NCBI GenBank assembly: GCA_029204225.1
Contig: CM055102.1
Span: forward strand, 40,041,220-40,103,219
Direction: 5' to 3'
Origin: Diphasiastrum complanatum
Lineage: Eukaryota; Streptophyta; Lycopodiopsida; Lycopodiales; Lycopodiaceae
DNA length: 62,000 bases
Position numbers and translations under genes: made by a program
The notes under the pieces: generated by a model
What the model saw: the letters and a program-made list of their open reading frames with translations, nothing else
The model's database searches: none
What the model was told of the DNA's origin: nothing
Shown here: one piece after another, positions 45,701 to 58,049 of the stretch
How positions within the stretch are numbered: position 1 is the first letter of the stretch
How the letters are laid out: each line of letters starts with the position of its first letter

Positions 45701-48700
45701 TAGCAAAAATCTTTTGAGCACCTAACCATCCCACTTGCCTGCATGCCACGTGGCACTCACTACCCCCTCCAATAAGTTTTTGAGAAAAATAGTCGCTCCT
45801 ACATATATAGTGAAAAAGGCCAAGGTCTCTTTATCGTGTGTGAACATGTGGGCTTGCCAGCAAAAAGTCTAACGCAACCTGACACCCGCGCATTTGTGCA
45901 TGAGAAACTTCGGGACCCGCTAGAAATCGGGACCAGCATTCAAAATGACAGGACCTTCGCGCCTATGCCCAGGAAATTTTGAGACTTGCTTAAAATTAGG
46001 ACCCTCACTCGATCATGCCAAGAAAATTTGAAGACCCATAAAAAAATCATGACAACATTGCCCCGGTTCTCCTCCACGCATTGTCGCGTGCCCATCGATT
46101 TGCTCCTTGCTCGTCGCTGGGTAAATAAGTTCACAAGGAATGGAGTCAGCAAAATTTGTTACAAATCGTCATTTCAAGAATGTATACATTTTTAAAGTTA
46201 AAGGATATGAAGGTCATATACAAAAAAACACAAACATGGTTTTTTATGGCTTGTTCACAAAAATGGCATGCATGATCAGCAAGTCGTCATTTATGGCCCT
46301 TCTTCACAAGTTATCAATTAACTTTTTTGGCACTGTCATTTCATTCCTAGTTTTGGTTGTGAGAGTAGAAACATGAAGTTACCATGATTCCTTGTTCAGG
46401 CCTTTGCAACACCATGCTTTTGTTTCTGCTTAATGCTTATAAATGCATTTACGCAGCTCTTGGTAGTGATTTTCATGTAAATGTTGATACATGTACTCGA
46501 GCTTTCAAGAATACAAAGAGGCCTCAATGAGAGCAATTAACATGTTGGAAGAGCATTCAAGTTGGTTTTATGTGTTGATATCTTCTATTATGCAACTTAA
46601 AAAATTGTCAATGTTTGTGATTATCCAATGCTCGTACAAAAAATAAGATGTTCATGCTATGGCCAGCTTCATTTCTGCAACCTATTGCATAATAGCAAGC
46701 TACTATAGCACACAAGTTTCAGGTCATTTTTTTGTTACTCTAGACCTAGGTTAGTTTTTTACAAGTGTATGGTGTAAATAGTGTTGACTCACTATTATTA
46801 GTAGTGTGAGTAAATAAACAATGTCATGTTCAGATTAACTGCTATGAAGTATGTTCTGTTGTTGAAATCATCATTAGAGAGTCAAATCATTTTAAAGTGG
46901 TAGCATTTGTCAATCAATGTGTTATTGGTTATTATCTATGTTATAATAGCATCCAAAAGGTGGATTCTTGTGATTACATGTTGCCAAGCCTATAATTTTT
47001 GTCCATTGTATTCTAATTCATTAAGAGGGTGCAAAGCTATGTAAATGTTGAAAATTAGGCTAAAACTTGAATGAATTTACTATTTTGGGTTCTAATTTTA
47101 CATATAGGTTAGTATTTCGAGTGGTATCTAATGAGGCCTTTAAAAAAACGTACAAGTTTTTTATACTTTATTTTGTAGTGTTGCAACTTCAGTAAAAAAA
47201 CACTATTTGGAACTCAACCACCAAATTCCAAATCGAATTGTTTATTTGCTTTCCATAAACCTTCATTCCAATTGATCTTCCGTAGGCAGTTTCCTTAGAT
47301 CTTTCTGAGATGAACAGACAAATTCTGTTGCCTTTCACCACACGAAGAATACAAGAGAAAAACCTCATCGTTAGTGGAGAAAAAAGGCTAAACATTACTA
47401 GCATCAGAAAGAATTGTGCGAGGAACCATTCTAAAAGTATGTGCCATTATAATCACAAAATGTAGCTTGAGCTGATAGTTGGCAAGGGTAAGGACTTTGT
47501 TCCAATAATGAGCTACGATTTTAGAAGTAGTACAAAGTAGTACAAGGCAAGACCTTGCAAAACAAAGGAGCGCAACTACACAGAGACATATGGATCTTCA
47601 AAGTGATATAGCAACTATGCTTATCACGTTAATATTGATGCCTGAGTATGTTGTAGTAATACATAAGCAATATTGTTGGTAGTTGGTTGGGTTTAAGAAT
47701 ACAAGCAAGACCTTGTAAAATAGAATAACAACAGAGACACATAGACATGTTGATCATCAAGTCATCTAGACACACTAACAGAATAACAACAAACACATAT
47801 AGACATGTTGATCCTCACAATGATGCAAAAAAAAATAACAAAATGAGAACAAACGTACATAGACATGTTGATCCTCAAAGTCATGCATAAGACATTAAAC
47901 ATATGCCAAAAAAAAATGTACAATCTGGAACTTGGTCGTCGCATTTCATATTGAGCTTTTCTTTTGGTTGATTTTTAAACTATTCAATGGAGAAATGCAA
48001 CTATAACTGTTGTTGATTTGGAGATTGATCTGACTCAAAAGCAGATAAAACTTTAGTCCAGGAGCATACATTAACAAAAATGTTTGACAGGGAAGCTAGA
48101 AACAAGATACTAGAAAAAAGATTCGTGTCGAGGTTTGTAATTTTCATAGGAGCAATTGTCATGGAGGATAGTCATATCCGGTCCTCCCCAACTTATGCAA
48201 TACTTCTTTCATAGATGTGTCAAACGTCTTCCAGTTATTTCTCTGTCAAACACTTTGAGTTTTGTATATAAAAGTATATGGAAACCGTAAACCTTTTGTC
48301 CAAAATATTAAAAGAAAAAGGATATCTATAATCTTGTTAACATCCTGGTCTAGTCTATTTTAGTATGAACCAATGCTAGATCGAACCTCACCTATGCTAT
48401 CTTGGAATTTGTGAGACAGAAGAATTCTTAAACTCTGCGAAAAGAAAACTTTTTTTCAGTAGTACAAACTGCATCTAGATATTCAATAGGAGATATTACA
48501 TTCATATGCGAAGGAGTTCAATTAAAAACTAGAGTCATATTTTGATGTGGTTGTTTTAGAGACTAATACAAACAAAGGGTTTAAAAACACCAAACAACCA
48601 CAAGCGACTTAATTGCTCTGAAACTTATAAGTTTAATCACGAAGTGGGAATTTGAACAGATGGATAGGAGAAGATTAGATTTCAATACTTAATTGATGTC

Positions 48701-48800
48701 TTCCTGGAATTATATATCAACTACAGCTACTTCTACCAACTTTTAAACAGGCTGCAAAGTTACACATGCCTAAAAATGAAGCTAGCTTGTCTCTAGCACT
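45700..48800. other. AT-rich non-coding stretch with diverged repeats
   Basis: No gene was recognised. About 47,580-47,890 contains a diverged tandem repeat of roughly 60 bp, marked by CATAGACATGTTGATCCTCA. Confidence 0.5.
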
Positions 48801-49325
48801 AGCAATTTGCTAGGCTTGTACCAGCTCGGATCATATAAGACCTTCACAAAACTGGGGAAGAAAAGAACATTTCCCACTACTAAAACGTCAACCAACTGCT
48901 AACACAACAATCAACTTACCATACAAGCACTATAGACTAGATATCTACAAGAAATCAAGAGAGCTCTATTTGTTAAGATGATTGACCAAAATGTTTTATA
49001 TGGTGTCATGACAAGGCAGAATGTGGCCAAAATCCACTGATCCCTGATGACAATGACAACATATTGGAAGCACTTTTCTTCTAGGGTTTGTACCTACAAT
49101 ACAATAAGTCAGATAAAAATCTCATATACTTCATTGTGACCCAGAAAAAGGACGAGTCTATGTAGATCCTAGCTGCAGCAGTATGACAACGATCGTGTTT
49201 TGATTCCAAGTTTTCCAAATTTAACGGCAGCAAGAATTGGGTCGTAAATTGAAATATTACAAAGACTTGAATCACATCTTACTTTTTGAGGCTCTATAGT
49301 TTTACTCGTGATCTCGATACTCAGG

Positions 49326-50481
49326 TTACTTAGGATTCCGAAGAACAATAATAACAGAGTCACCACGAAGAAACATTTTGCTGATAAATCTATCCTTATT
49401 TACTGGTTTTGCCTTCTTCTTGCCTTTTCCTGTTTTTGGTACCTGGCAACACCCAATATGTTGCAATTAATAAACAATTGGAAGTAATCATACAATACAA
49501 TGTCCTTAACAGCATATAGTTGTATACTATGTAACAAGCTCCATTTCAAATTGAAACAAGTTACCTTATTCTTTCTGGTAAACAAACCAGAGCATATTTG
49601 CTTTGTTACAATAACTTCAACAAACGAAGAGGGGATCAAACCTCGGTCCACATTTCCTTGACATTTTCCAGTACCATGTTGCAGTGCCTATCAAAGGCCT
49701 TCACTCGCCCTAAAAGCTTCCGATTATTTCGGCAATTGATCAAAACCTAAAGTGAAATACAACCAGCTTGTTAGACCTTGTACTGATTCGAATGTAGGAT
49801 GTGTTAAGCAAAATACAAGGACAGTACTACCCAACTTACGAGGAAGTCCTACATTAAGCCGGTCTGGTAAAGGTAGCTGCAGTATGGTTCTCAAATACCA
49901 GAAGCACTTCATGGTAAACAATAACACCAATAACTTCTGAGCTTAAATATTTCTCCAAGTTTTGCATTTTCTGACTTTATCAATCTCCTTAGCAATCATC
50001 CGTGGCTAGCTAAGCTCTCTTTCATCCCAAATTTTGTGCCTTAAATTCAAAACTGATACCCATTTGTATGCAAACGCACCTGTGTGTTGTTCTTAACACT
50101 CATTGTCAGAACAGAAAGTGGCCCAGTGCTGAATTCGTCTGCTTCTGTCTTTTCCTGATTCTAACACGTACAGCAGAGAAATTTTTTACGTTTAGGGTTC
50201 AGGAAACGGCTGGTGAGTAAATATGCAAGAGACATTCATTCATTCATTCATTTGGTGCCAAAAAATACATCAAAATCTTCATATACAACATATATGATAA
50301 AACAATAACATATATATGCAACAATCTTCAGTGAATAAAACATTTGACAGATGATACCAGTGTAATACGGTGACCAAAATTATAGCCAGATGTTCCTATA
50401 TGTATTGACTAATGTCGTAGATTCTGCTTATGAACTGTAAGAAAGATGCATAGGTATACTTACTAGTGTATCCTCCTCCAT
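49326..50481 (-). CDS. Small nuclear ribonucleoprotein Sm D2 (copy E, intact, four exons)
   Basis: Minus-strand exons are 50,464-50,481 (MEEDTL), 50,080-50,154, 49,642-49,746 and 49,326-49,442 with a TAA stop, all with GT-AG introns in phase 0. The predicted 104-residue Sm D2 differs from copy C only in exon 1 (Leu for Gln at residue 6). The Sm1 ([17 protein letters not shown]) and Sm2 ([14 protein letters not shown]) motifs are intact. It would act in the Sm ring of spliceosomal snRNPs. Introns differ clearly from those of copy C while the protein is conserved, which suggests selection. Stop codons differ (TGA in C, TAA in E). Confidence 0.92.
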
Positions 50482-50579
50482 GGGGTTTACTCCAGTCTCC
50501 ACTGCAGATGGCAGCAGAGCAAGAGCAAAAGCAAAAGCAACGTCCGTGAAGAAGGGAGTATATATGAAAAACAACAAAG

Positions 50580-50690
50580 ACTTATATAAAGCATATACAT
50601 TTTCACTCGTTCTTTTAGGGTTTGTTTGTTCAAGCATATTGTGTGAATGACCTGATTTTGATGTTTATTAACACAAACCCTAGCGCTACC
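50580..50690 (-). promoter_or_regulatory. SmD2 copy E promoter: TATA box and paired telo-boxes
   Basis: On the minus strand, TTTATATAAG (50,581-50,590) lies about 100 bp before the ATG. AAACCCTAAAA is at 50,613-50,623. About 50 bp further, near 50,670-50,680, ACAAACCCTAG lies in the opposite orientation. The same inverted pair is seen upstream of copy D near 44,950-45,035, with one extra AGGGTTT. Confidence 0.55.
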
Positions 50691-50699
50691 CTAAATCTT

Positions 50700-52265
50700 G
50701 CCAATGCTAGTGCTGGGAGAAGTGGCATTCTTTTAAGGAATGGAATTTGCAAAATTTGGAAAATAGCAATGCAATTTTGTCCCGCTAGTGAGCTAACCAT
50801 GATGAATATTGAATTTCAGAAACATGCTATTTGAAGCGTAGAAACCATAACAAAACCACGATGAAAAAGCATGACAAAGATCAACCTGAATTAAAGCTAT
50901 GAGATATTGGATGACAAATTAATTGAAAGTTTCTCTGTGTACTATCACCATTTCATGTACCAATATTTTTGTGATTGCGAAGGATGACCATTCAAGTTAT
51001 TTCATGTTCTCAGATTTATACATTTTGAATTAAAAGTTCTCATGTATTTGCAACCGAACGATCTTTGACAATATCTAATATTTCAACATGAAAGCCATCA
51101 AAAAAGCCAGTATGAGTATGTCGAAAAGCATTTTTTTTGGGTGGCTTTCATACGCATTGCTGCACACATATCAAAATCGGTAGTTTGTCAAATGCGAGCC
51201 AGTTTCCCTATGTGTGATGTGCTTGTTCGTGGCCGTTTCGTGAGAGGAGTCCAAGGATCCTACGAGAAATATGCCATTTAGATTAATAGTTGCTTCATGA
51301 TGGAACACATTCTTCTTCAATATAGATTGAAGGTTGGCATACCTCTATTATGGAAGACAATGGTTGCGATGTTCGTTGTGAAATTTGGAGATCCATGGGC
51401 TATTATTTGTCAATATGCAATTGGTATCTAATTAGATGCACAAGAATCTATATGAATAGCAGAATGTAATTTTCAATCATTGAAAGTTGCAAACTTGGGA
51501 ATCAGTTGTTGCAATGGTTGATGGATCAAAGCTCTCTTTCTCAAGGACTTTCAACAAACTATCAATCGAGTTCGGGCCATCGGTGAGGCGCACTCATGTT
51601 TCTAAGATGTGCCCCAAGTTGTCTGGCAAGACCGGTACTAATAGCATTCAACTTTGGCGGGTCATCCCTCTCCACTAGGAAATAGCAATGTTATATCCGA
51701 AGTACAAATTTGTTAACATAATAGCCCTTCGTCTGAGTGGGCTTCGAAATGTTGAATAGCAGCTCTGTTTGTTTGTATTGAGCTTGGATTAAAATTGCAA
51801 ACAATTTGTAAAAATGTTTTAATAATCTTGAAAACACAAGATAAAAGTCATGACGTTTTTGTAAGTCAGAAATGCTAATAACAAATATCATATAAAATGG
51901 ACAAAAACAAAAGAAATACAATCATGTACATTTTGCGTTGTTATAAAGGAGCCCATTGTGTAACTGCTATGAAAGACGTTTTTGTATTTGCTTGGTTCAA
52001 TGCCACATGCATTCAAGAGGAACATTTGTCGTGTCGAAGGACAGATGCGTACATCATCAAGTTGCTCAGAGGTTCTAGCTTGTGATGTTTTTGTTTCTTC
52101 TTTCAATTTTCGAAATAGCTATGAAAGAATTCGAGATGGTTAATCGTTGTGATAGAATAGAATGCCAAAAAGCTAGCAATATATTTTTGGGAACATTGCA
52201 TTTAATTGTATCTAATTTTACGCACCATGCATGGAGTAATTTTTATTTTTTTATTAGATGCATCA
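50700..52265. other. Non-coding stretch before the Helitron relic
   Basis: Only ORFs under 80 codons. No gene or repeat was recognised. The 3' terminus of the Helitron, expected here, was not identified. Confidence 0.4.
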
Positions 52266-52269
52266 AGTT

Positions 52270-53342
52270 TTAGTGAAATAGAATCCATTTCTTTGGAGCT
52301 TTTGGACCACACAAATCTTCGACTATTCCAGTTGCTCCACTGACAACTCCATTTTGTATGTCTAAATTTGCAAGAATCACCACTTTTGCATTCTTGGCAA
52401 TTTCTTCCAATTGGTGAAATGTACGATCTTCAAGCCACAATTTTAATTCAACATTGTCTGATGCATTTGTTTTCATGGGCACTTTAATAATGTCATATTC
52501 TTGGAAGATTCTTTGCGATGCGTATTTGTTATATTTTTTCACACTGTCTTTGTGTGTGCATATGATTGTGACATCAAAGTTGATCATTTGCAATAGTTGG
52601 TCTTCTGAAATAATTGGTTTGTTCAATTTATTATCGATTTCTTGCATTGTTGGTTTTCTAAATTGTATTATGTTAAAATATGATAGGTACAAGATGTCAG
52701 ACGAATGTCTAATCGAATAACTCAAATGCATTTGAGTAGCCATTCCCAATATGTAGATGTCGAAATGTGATATATGGAGCATAGAGTTTATGTTCGTTGT
52801 CTACATATTGTTGGTAGTTGTGCATGATCACCTAAAGGGTGCATGATAAGGGTTGGATTTTATTTGATTTATTTGAAGCACAACAAGTTGTAATTTTTGT
52901 GCGCTCATCATGGACATTTCATTGATAATAATAAAGTCAGCGGCAAGTATTGTTCTGAAACGCATGTTAGTAGGCATTAAATTTTGTATATATATAAGCC
53001 ATTTATAGAGATGGAAAACATATTGTGCACTATTGTTGCACGTTTGATGAGTCTTGATGCATCAACACCAGTAGTAGCACAAAGCAATACAAATCTAACA
53101 AAAATACCCGAAGCTTTTGACATCAAAAGTGAGTAGATATTTTCTTGTTCAATTTTTAATGAGGTATTTTCAAAAGATTGAAATTTGTGTAAAATGCCCA
53201 ATGCATTTTTGGTATCAGTTGCCAAGGATGTCTCATTGTTGTCTGCTTGTTCATATACAACTTGAAATAATGGGTCATGACAAAATGGTTCATGTTGCAA
53301 TAGAATGTTCATGATCTGTTGTTGTTGCTTATCTTGAAACAT
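52270..53342 (-). pseudogene. Helitron Pif1-type helicase part
   Basis: The minus frame 52,977-53,342 contains CATTGVDASRLIKRATIVH, which corresponds to the helicase stretch with TG.AA...G.T.H. The frame 52,270-52,782 has VTIICTHKDSVKKYN and VVILANLDIQNGVVSGATGIV, the late motifs of Helitron helicases. The Walker A lysine was not identified, and about 200 bp between the frames is out of frame. Confidence 0.78.
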
Positions 53343-53505
53343 CTATTTATTTGTACAATCTAACATAACATTCAATATCTTTTTCGTTTCGAATGATATC
53401 ATGTAGTATGCATTCCGTGTAATATGATCCATCTGTGTTAACGAAGCTCTTTCTACCAATATTTAAAAAAGAATTCTTCAATGTGTTTTGAAGAGATCTT
53501 TTCTT

Positions 53506-55032
53506 TTAGGTCACAATGAATTGACGCCAATAATTACAAAAAGTAAGTTTTGAGAATTTCAGGCCTATATGTGTAGATGTCGATTGGACGCAATTGGATT
53601 GTGTTGTTAAACTGACAAATTTGCAATGCAAATCTAGTGGAGAGCTATCTATGTATTGGACTGCTTCACTTCTCTTGATGATACATATTTGTAAACACAT
53701 GAAGCTTATTTCTAGTAAGGATATCAGTTTTGTCAAAACATACCTAGATTTCAATTTCAACACATTTTTGTCTGAATTATTCAATCCTATAATTTTGGCA
53801 TCAGATGCATTCATTTTCAATGGTCTTATAGGTTCTGATTTCATTGCATATTTTAAAACATAGTATGACCAACTTGTGTTTGTAATATGTTGTAGATTCA
53901 TATGTGCTTGCCATAGCAAAAGCACAATTTGATGATAGGGCACCACATTCCGATCTTCGTATCCAAGTCAAAAATATTTCCATCATTCCGTTTTTGTGTC
54001 TAAATCAGTGCATGTGATGATACACATGGTTCGAATGGGAATCCATATTTACAAATCCTTGGAGTTTTTGGGCTAGTTTTGATTGTGCAAGATGATCGAC
54101 GATGATGTATTTGTTTTTGTACAACAAGTTCGTATAGTTGTTTTTGAGTTGGATCCAACGGAATTTCAAAAAATTTAGATAGATTCATTTTTGGTAGAAT
54201 TAAATGCACTGATTTCATTTCCAATTCTTGTCACGTCCTTTCTTTTGACCCATAACATGACATGAGCATGCACAAAACCTCAGTTTTGATATTCGTAGCA
54301 CAACATATCATGTTTGACATGGCCTAGAATTGCCTTTTTTGAAAGAATGAATGTTTTCATGAACAATTCTAGTTCCTTAACGAAAAGCATTGAACATTCA
54401 ACTGGACATTTCTCTAATCAAAATTGTTGTTATATTTTTGTACGAGTTCTTCTATTTTTTTTTATTTATGACCATCGTAACTTAGTAGTTTCATCTCTTG
54501 TCAATGTCAGAAAGAAATCTGGCAAATCCTAATCTCTCACCATTGCCAACAGTCTTTGAAATTCCGTCTATGCCATGATGGTGCTCCAAGAATTTCATGC
54601 AGCAAAGTAAACTTCAACACATTTTTTTAAAATTGGTTTCATTTGCATATGGATGTTTTGTGACAAAATCAATTATGTCTTTTTGTAACACAATAGATGG
54701 CACCTTTGCATGATCAAAATCGCTCACCTTATTTGATACATCACAAATAAGTATGGTGGAGATAACATAAATGGTGAAAATAACAAGGCAGCTCTCATTT
54801 TTTTATAGTCCATGTAACGCATTTTTCCATCGCAATATCCTTGTTCAAATGGAAACAAAAATGGAAAGATTGCACTTTCTAAAGTGATACATAATTTTCT
54901 TTCAAATGTAAATGGCAAGCTAGATATTTTGGATGTCGATGTCGATGTCTCATTTCTTTCATGCATTGAATCCCTTAATTGCAAATTTGAATATGTATAT
55001 ATGTCATCTTTCTGAATATCACGCACACACAC
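53506..55032 (-). pseudogene. Helitron Rep (HUH endonuclease) part
   Basis: Reading 5' to 3' on the minus strand: FPFLFPFEQGY with an arginine-containing RAALLF stretch (54,724-55,032), then a HUH motif in GFVHAHVMLW (His codons within 54,262-54,270) preceded by one stop (QN-stop-GF), then RICKYGFPFE (54,000-54,224). Next is VPYHQIVLLLWQAHMNL and the YYVLKY tyrosine motif (53,848-53,865), followed by SEAVQYI. All are hallmarks of Helitron Rep. The protein is split into at least four frames. Confidence 0.8.
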
Positions 55033-55039
55033 AATTTCA

Positions 55040-55270
55040 AATTCTTTCCCCCCCCCCCAGAAGCACGCGTGCTCTCTCTTTCTCTCGATGGTTCTCTCTC
55101 TCTCTTTCTCTCAATCGCGAGCAAGCGAGTTGCGGGTCTCTCTTCTTTCTGATTGCATCCGCCAACTGCAATATCCATAGCATGGGCGGGTTTCTTTCTC
55201 CATCGTCTTCTTGCTCTCTTCTTTCTGATTGCATCCGCCAACTGCAATATCCGTATCCATATCCATGCTA
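55040..55270. repeat. TC-rich stretch with a 37-bp direct repeat
   Basis: An 11-C run at about 55,050 precedes TC-rich sequence. CTCTTCTTTCTGATTGCATC and the following CGCCAACTGCAATATCC occur twice, at about 55,139 and 55,216. Confidence 0.75.
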
Positions 55271-55350
55271 CAAGGTAAGGTTTGTAACTTTAAGAAGCTT
55301 GAATCCTTTTGTTTATGGTTACCTTTACGTGATTTCACTCTGCTCTGAAT

Positions 55351-55680
55351 TTGTTTACTGTTATTCACGTTCTTCAGCGTCGTCAAGGAAGGAGTGCCCT
55401 CGCCCTCCTCGCTATAGACAACGCAACCCTTGCTCCAATGGCTGCAACGACCTCACCCTCAACCAGGTTGCAGACATTTTGCGCTATTGCAGTAGAGCCA
55501 ACTCTCCAATGGCATGACCCTCAATCCACAGGCAAAGCAGCAAGGCAGCTCAGGTTTGTAAATCTCATAGATGGACCAAGCGGCAGTGTGACCGTGGGCC
55601 TGCCCGTTAAAGGAGCTGGATTCAACGCAAACATTTTCAAACAAGTTCAAAATGTTTCCTATAATATCTCTTTTGAATAA
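55351..55680 (+). CDS. Unrecognised short ORF (109 codons)
   Basis: An open frame of 109 codons with balanced composition, overlapping a second plus frame (54,933-55,517) of mostly low-complexity sequence. No family or signal recognised, no splice or promoter evidence. It may not be a gene. Confidence 0.15.
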   Translation: MFTVIHVLQRRQGRSALALLAIDNATLAPMAATTSPSTRLQTFCAIAVEPTLQWHDPQSTGKAARQLRFVNLIDGPSGSVTVGLPVKGAGFNANIFKQVQNVSYNISFE

Positions 55681-56264
55681 ATATAGTTTTATGGAACACA
55701 TTCGTCAGAATCACAATATTATGGAATACCTTCATATAAATCATAATATTACTAGTGGAGGGGTGGATTTTTAAGAAGGGAAAGCGGTGGGAAAGAAGTC
55801 ATGTAGATAGCATTCAGTGGCTGCGCACTTGCAGCTGACGAGGATCCACTACAAGACTTTTGTGTTATGGAATGCCTTCTTTTGAATCACAATATAAGTA
55901 TGAGATGACTTCACTGAATTACATGATTGTTCATTAACTAAAGTTGTTGTAACAGTGGTTGGATTGTTTCAATCAGTGTTTGAACTGTGCGTTTTGTTTT
56001 CATTCAGTCATTTTATGGAGTCTTTAGTCTGAGTCACGTTGGATGCTATGCTACGAATTCCAGATTGCCAAGTAAAAGAATGGATCAAAGATTTCGGCCT
56101 TACCGTTGGTCGTCACAACTTTGACTCTACGGTTTGGAAGATTGTGATTTCCTTTGAGACTTGGAATTGTTATGAACCGCATGCTGGCCCTTTGCGGTGC
56201 AGTTGCGGTTTAGTTGAAATGCGGATTTTGCCTGTGGCATATTCCTTTGTATTTCTACAGGCAA

Positions 56265-56880
56265 GTCTCTGAACCATCCATCGTTGAAGCACTAGTATAG
56301 ATGTTATAGCATCCATCATTAAACCATCGTTGAAACATCGTTGAAGCACTGATACGGATGTTATAGCATCCATTGTTGGAGCCATCGTTGGAGCCATCGT
56401 TATAATGATAATGTTATTATGTGTTATAGCATCCATCGTTGAACCATCGTTATAGCATTGTTGAACCATCGTTATAACACCAAATCGAATGTTTGAACCA
56501 TCCATCGTTGAAGCACCAATACAGATGTTATAGCATCCATCTTCGAACCATCGTTGAAACATTGTTGAAGCACTAATATGGATGTTATGGCATCCATTGT
56601 TGAACCATCATTATAATAATAATGCTATTATGTTATAGCATCCATTGTTGAAACATCCATCGTTGAACCATCGCTATAACACCAGATCGTTATAGTAGAA
56701 ACCGTCATTCATATAACACCAAATCATTGAAACATCCATTGTTGAAACATCCATCGTTGAATCACTGATACAAAGGTTATAGCATCCATTGTTGAACCAT
56801 CGTTAGCAACATATCTTGCCCTAGCATTATTATTATAGCAATGTATCTTGCGTTAACATTATTATTATAACACCAAATCG
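56265..56880. repeat. CATCGTTGAA satellite-like block
   Basis: CATCCATCGTTGAA, GTTATAGCATCCATTGTTG and CACTGATACGGATGTTATAG recur many times in variable order, forming a higher-order tandem array with units of about 50-90 bp. Confidence 0.8.
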
Positions 56881-56916
56881 TTGACAAATGTTTCTCACCT
56901 TTTCAAAATGAGCCAC

Positions 56917-56943
56917 AGAGAGAGAGAGAGAGAGAGAGAGAGA
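56917..56943. repeat. (GA)n microsatellite
   Basis: Thirteen AG units, opposite in strand sense to the long (TC)n nearby. Confidence 0.95.
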
Positions 56944-57085
56944 CCGTATGTAGCCATTGTGGTCTGCATCACTTGCTATGATATAGTCGCTGTAGATTCC
57001 TACTTTTATGCAGAAATTCAGGCACCGATGCTCTCCCCCTCTCTCTCACTCACGGTTCTCACGGTTCCTCTCTCTCACTCACAAT

Positions 57086-57634
<549 letters not shown>

Positions 57635-57639
57635 TACCA

Positions 57640-57960
57640 CAAAGGATCCCATTTTGACTGCATATGACCGCATTTCATCGCAAAGGACTGCAAAGTCAAC
57701 GATTGCGATCACATACGAAGCACAATCGCAAAGTCTCACCTATGCTCTGAAAGAAGTGAACGAACCTCAATCGCACTGTATAGTATTGCTTACGGTATGA
57801 ACAAAGTGAACGAACCGCAAACCGCACTGCAAGGGTCTCGCCTACGGCTAGATACGGTCTGAACGAAGGCATAGGGACCGCATTTAGGCCATATAAGGAC
57901 CTCTGCGTAAGGACCGCATTTAGGCCGCATAGGACCACCGCCACCTAGATCGAAAATTTA
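57640..57960. repeat. ACCGCA-rich stretch
   Basis: GACCGCATTT, ACCGCAAACCGCACTGC and ACCGCATTTAGGCC recur here. It is the reverse complement type of the TGCGGT motif at 56,190-56,225 and of the 7.7-11.7-kb leader. Confidence 0.55.
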
Positions 57961-58049
57961 TTGTCCGTCAATGGCATACTGAATTTCCAAATCATCGGCC
58001 GCCACCTAGATCGGCCACCATTGCCCGTCAACGACGGGCACTCTTTACT

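Larger units (their letters stand above)
48820..50690 (-). repeat. SmD2 locus copy E, minus strand
   Basis: Inverted relative to copy C, sharing the 3' flank (about 48,820-49,325), all introns and the 5' region up to the ACAAACCCTAG stretch near 50,680. Closest in layout to copy D, 5.7 kb away in the same orientation. Confidence 0.8.
52270..55032 (-). mobile_element. Autonomous-type Helitron, decayed (RepHel)
   Basis: On the minus strand the segments appear in Helitron order: Helitron_like_N, HUH endonuclease, tyrosine motif, then Pif1-type helicase. Frames change repeatedly and stops interrupt, so no full protein can be made. Helitrons move as rolling-circle elements using this Rep-helicase. 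Their TC and CTRR termini were not located. Confidence 0.8.

Noticed and set aside
45261-45721. Several 68-129-codon ORFs in the GC-rich island
   Set aside because: Open frames on both strands arise from lack of AT-rich stop codons in GC-rich repeats.
54933-55517. 194-codon plus-strand ORF as a host gene
   Set aside because: Much of it overlaps the Helitron Rep on the other strand and TC-rich repeats. No domain is seen.
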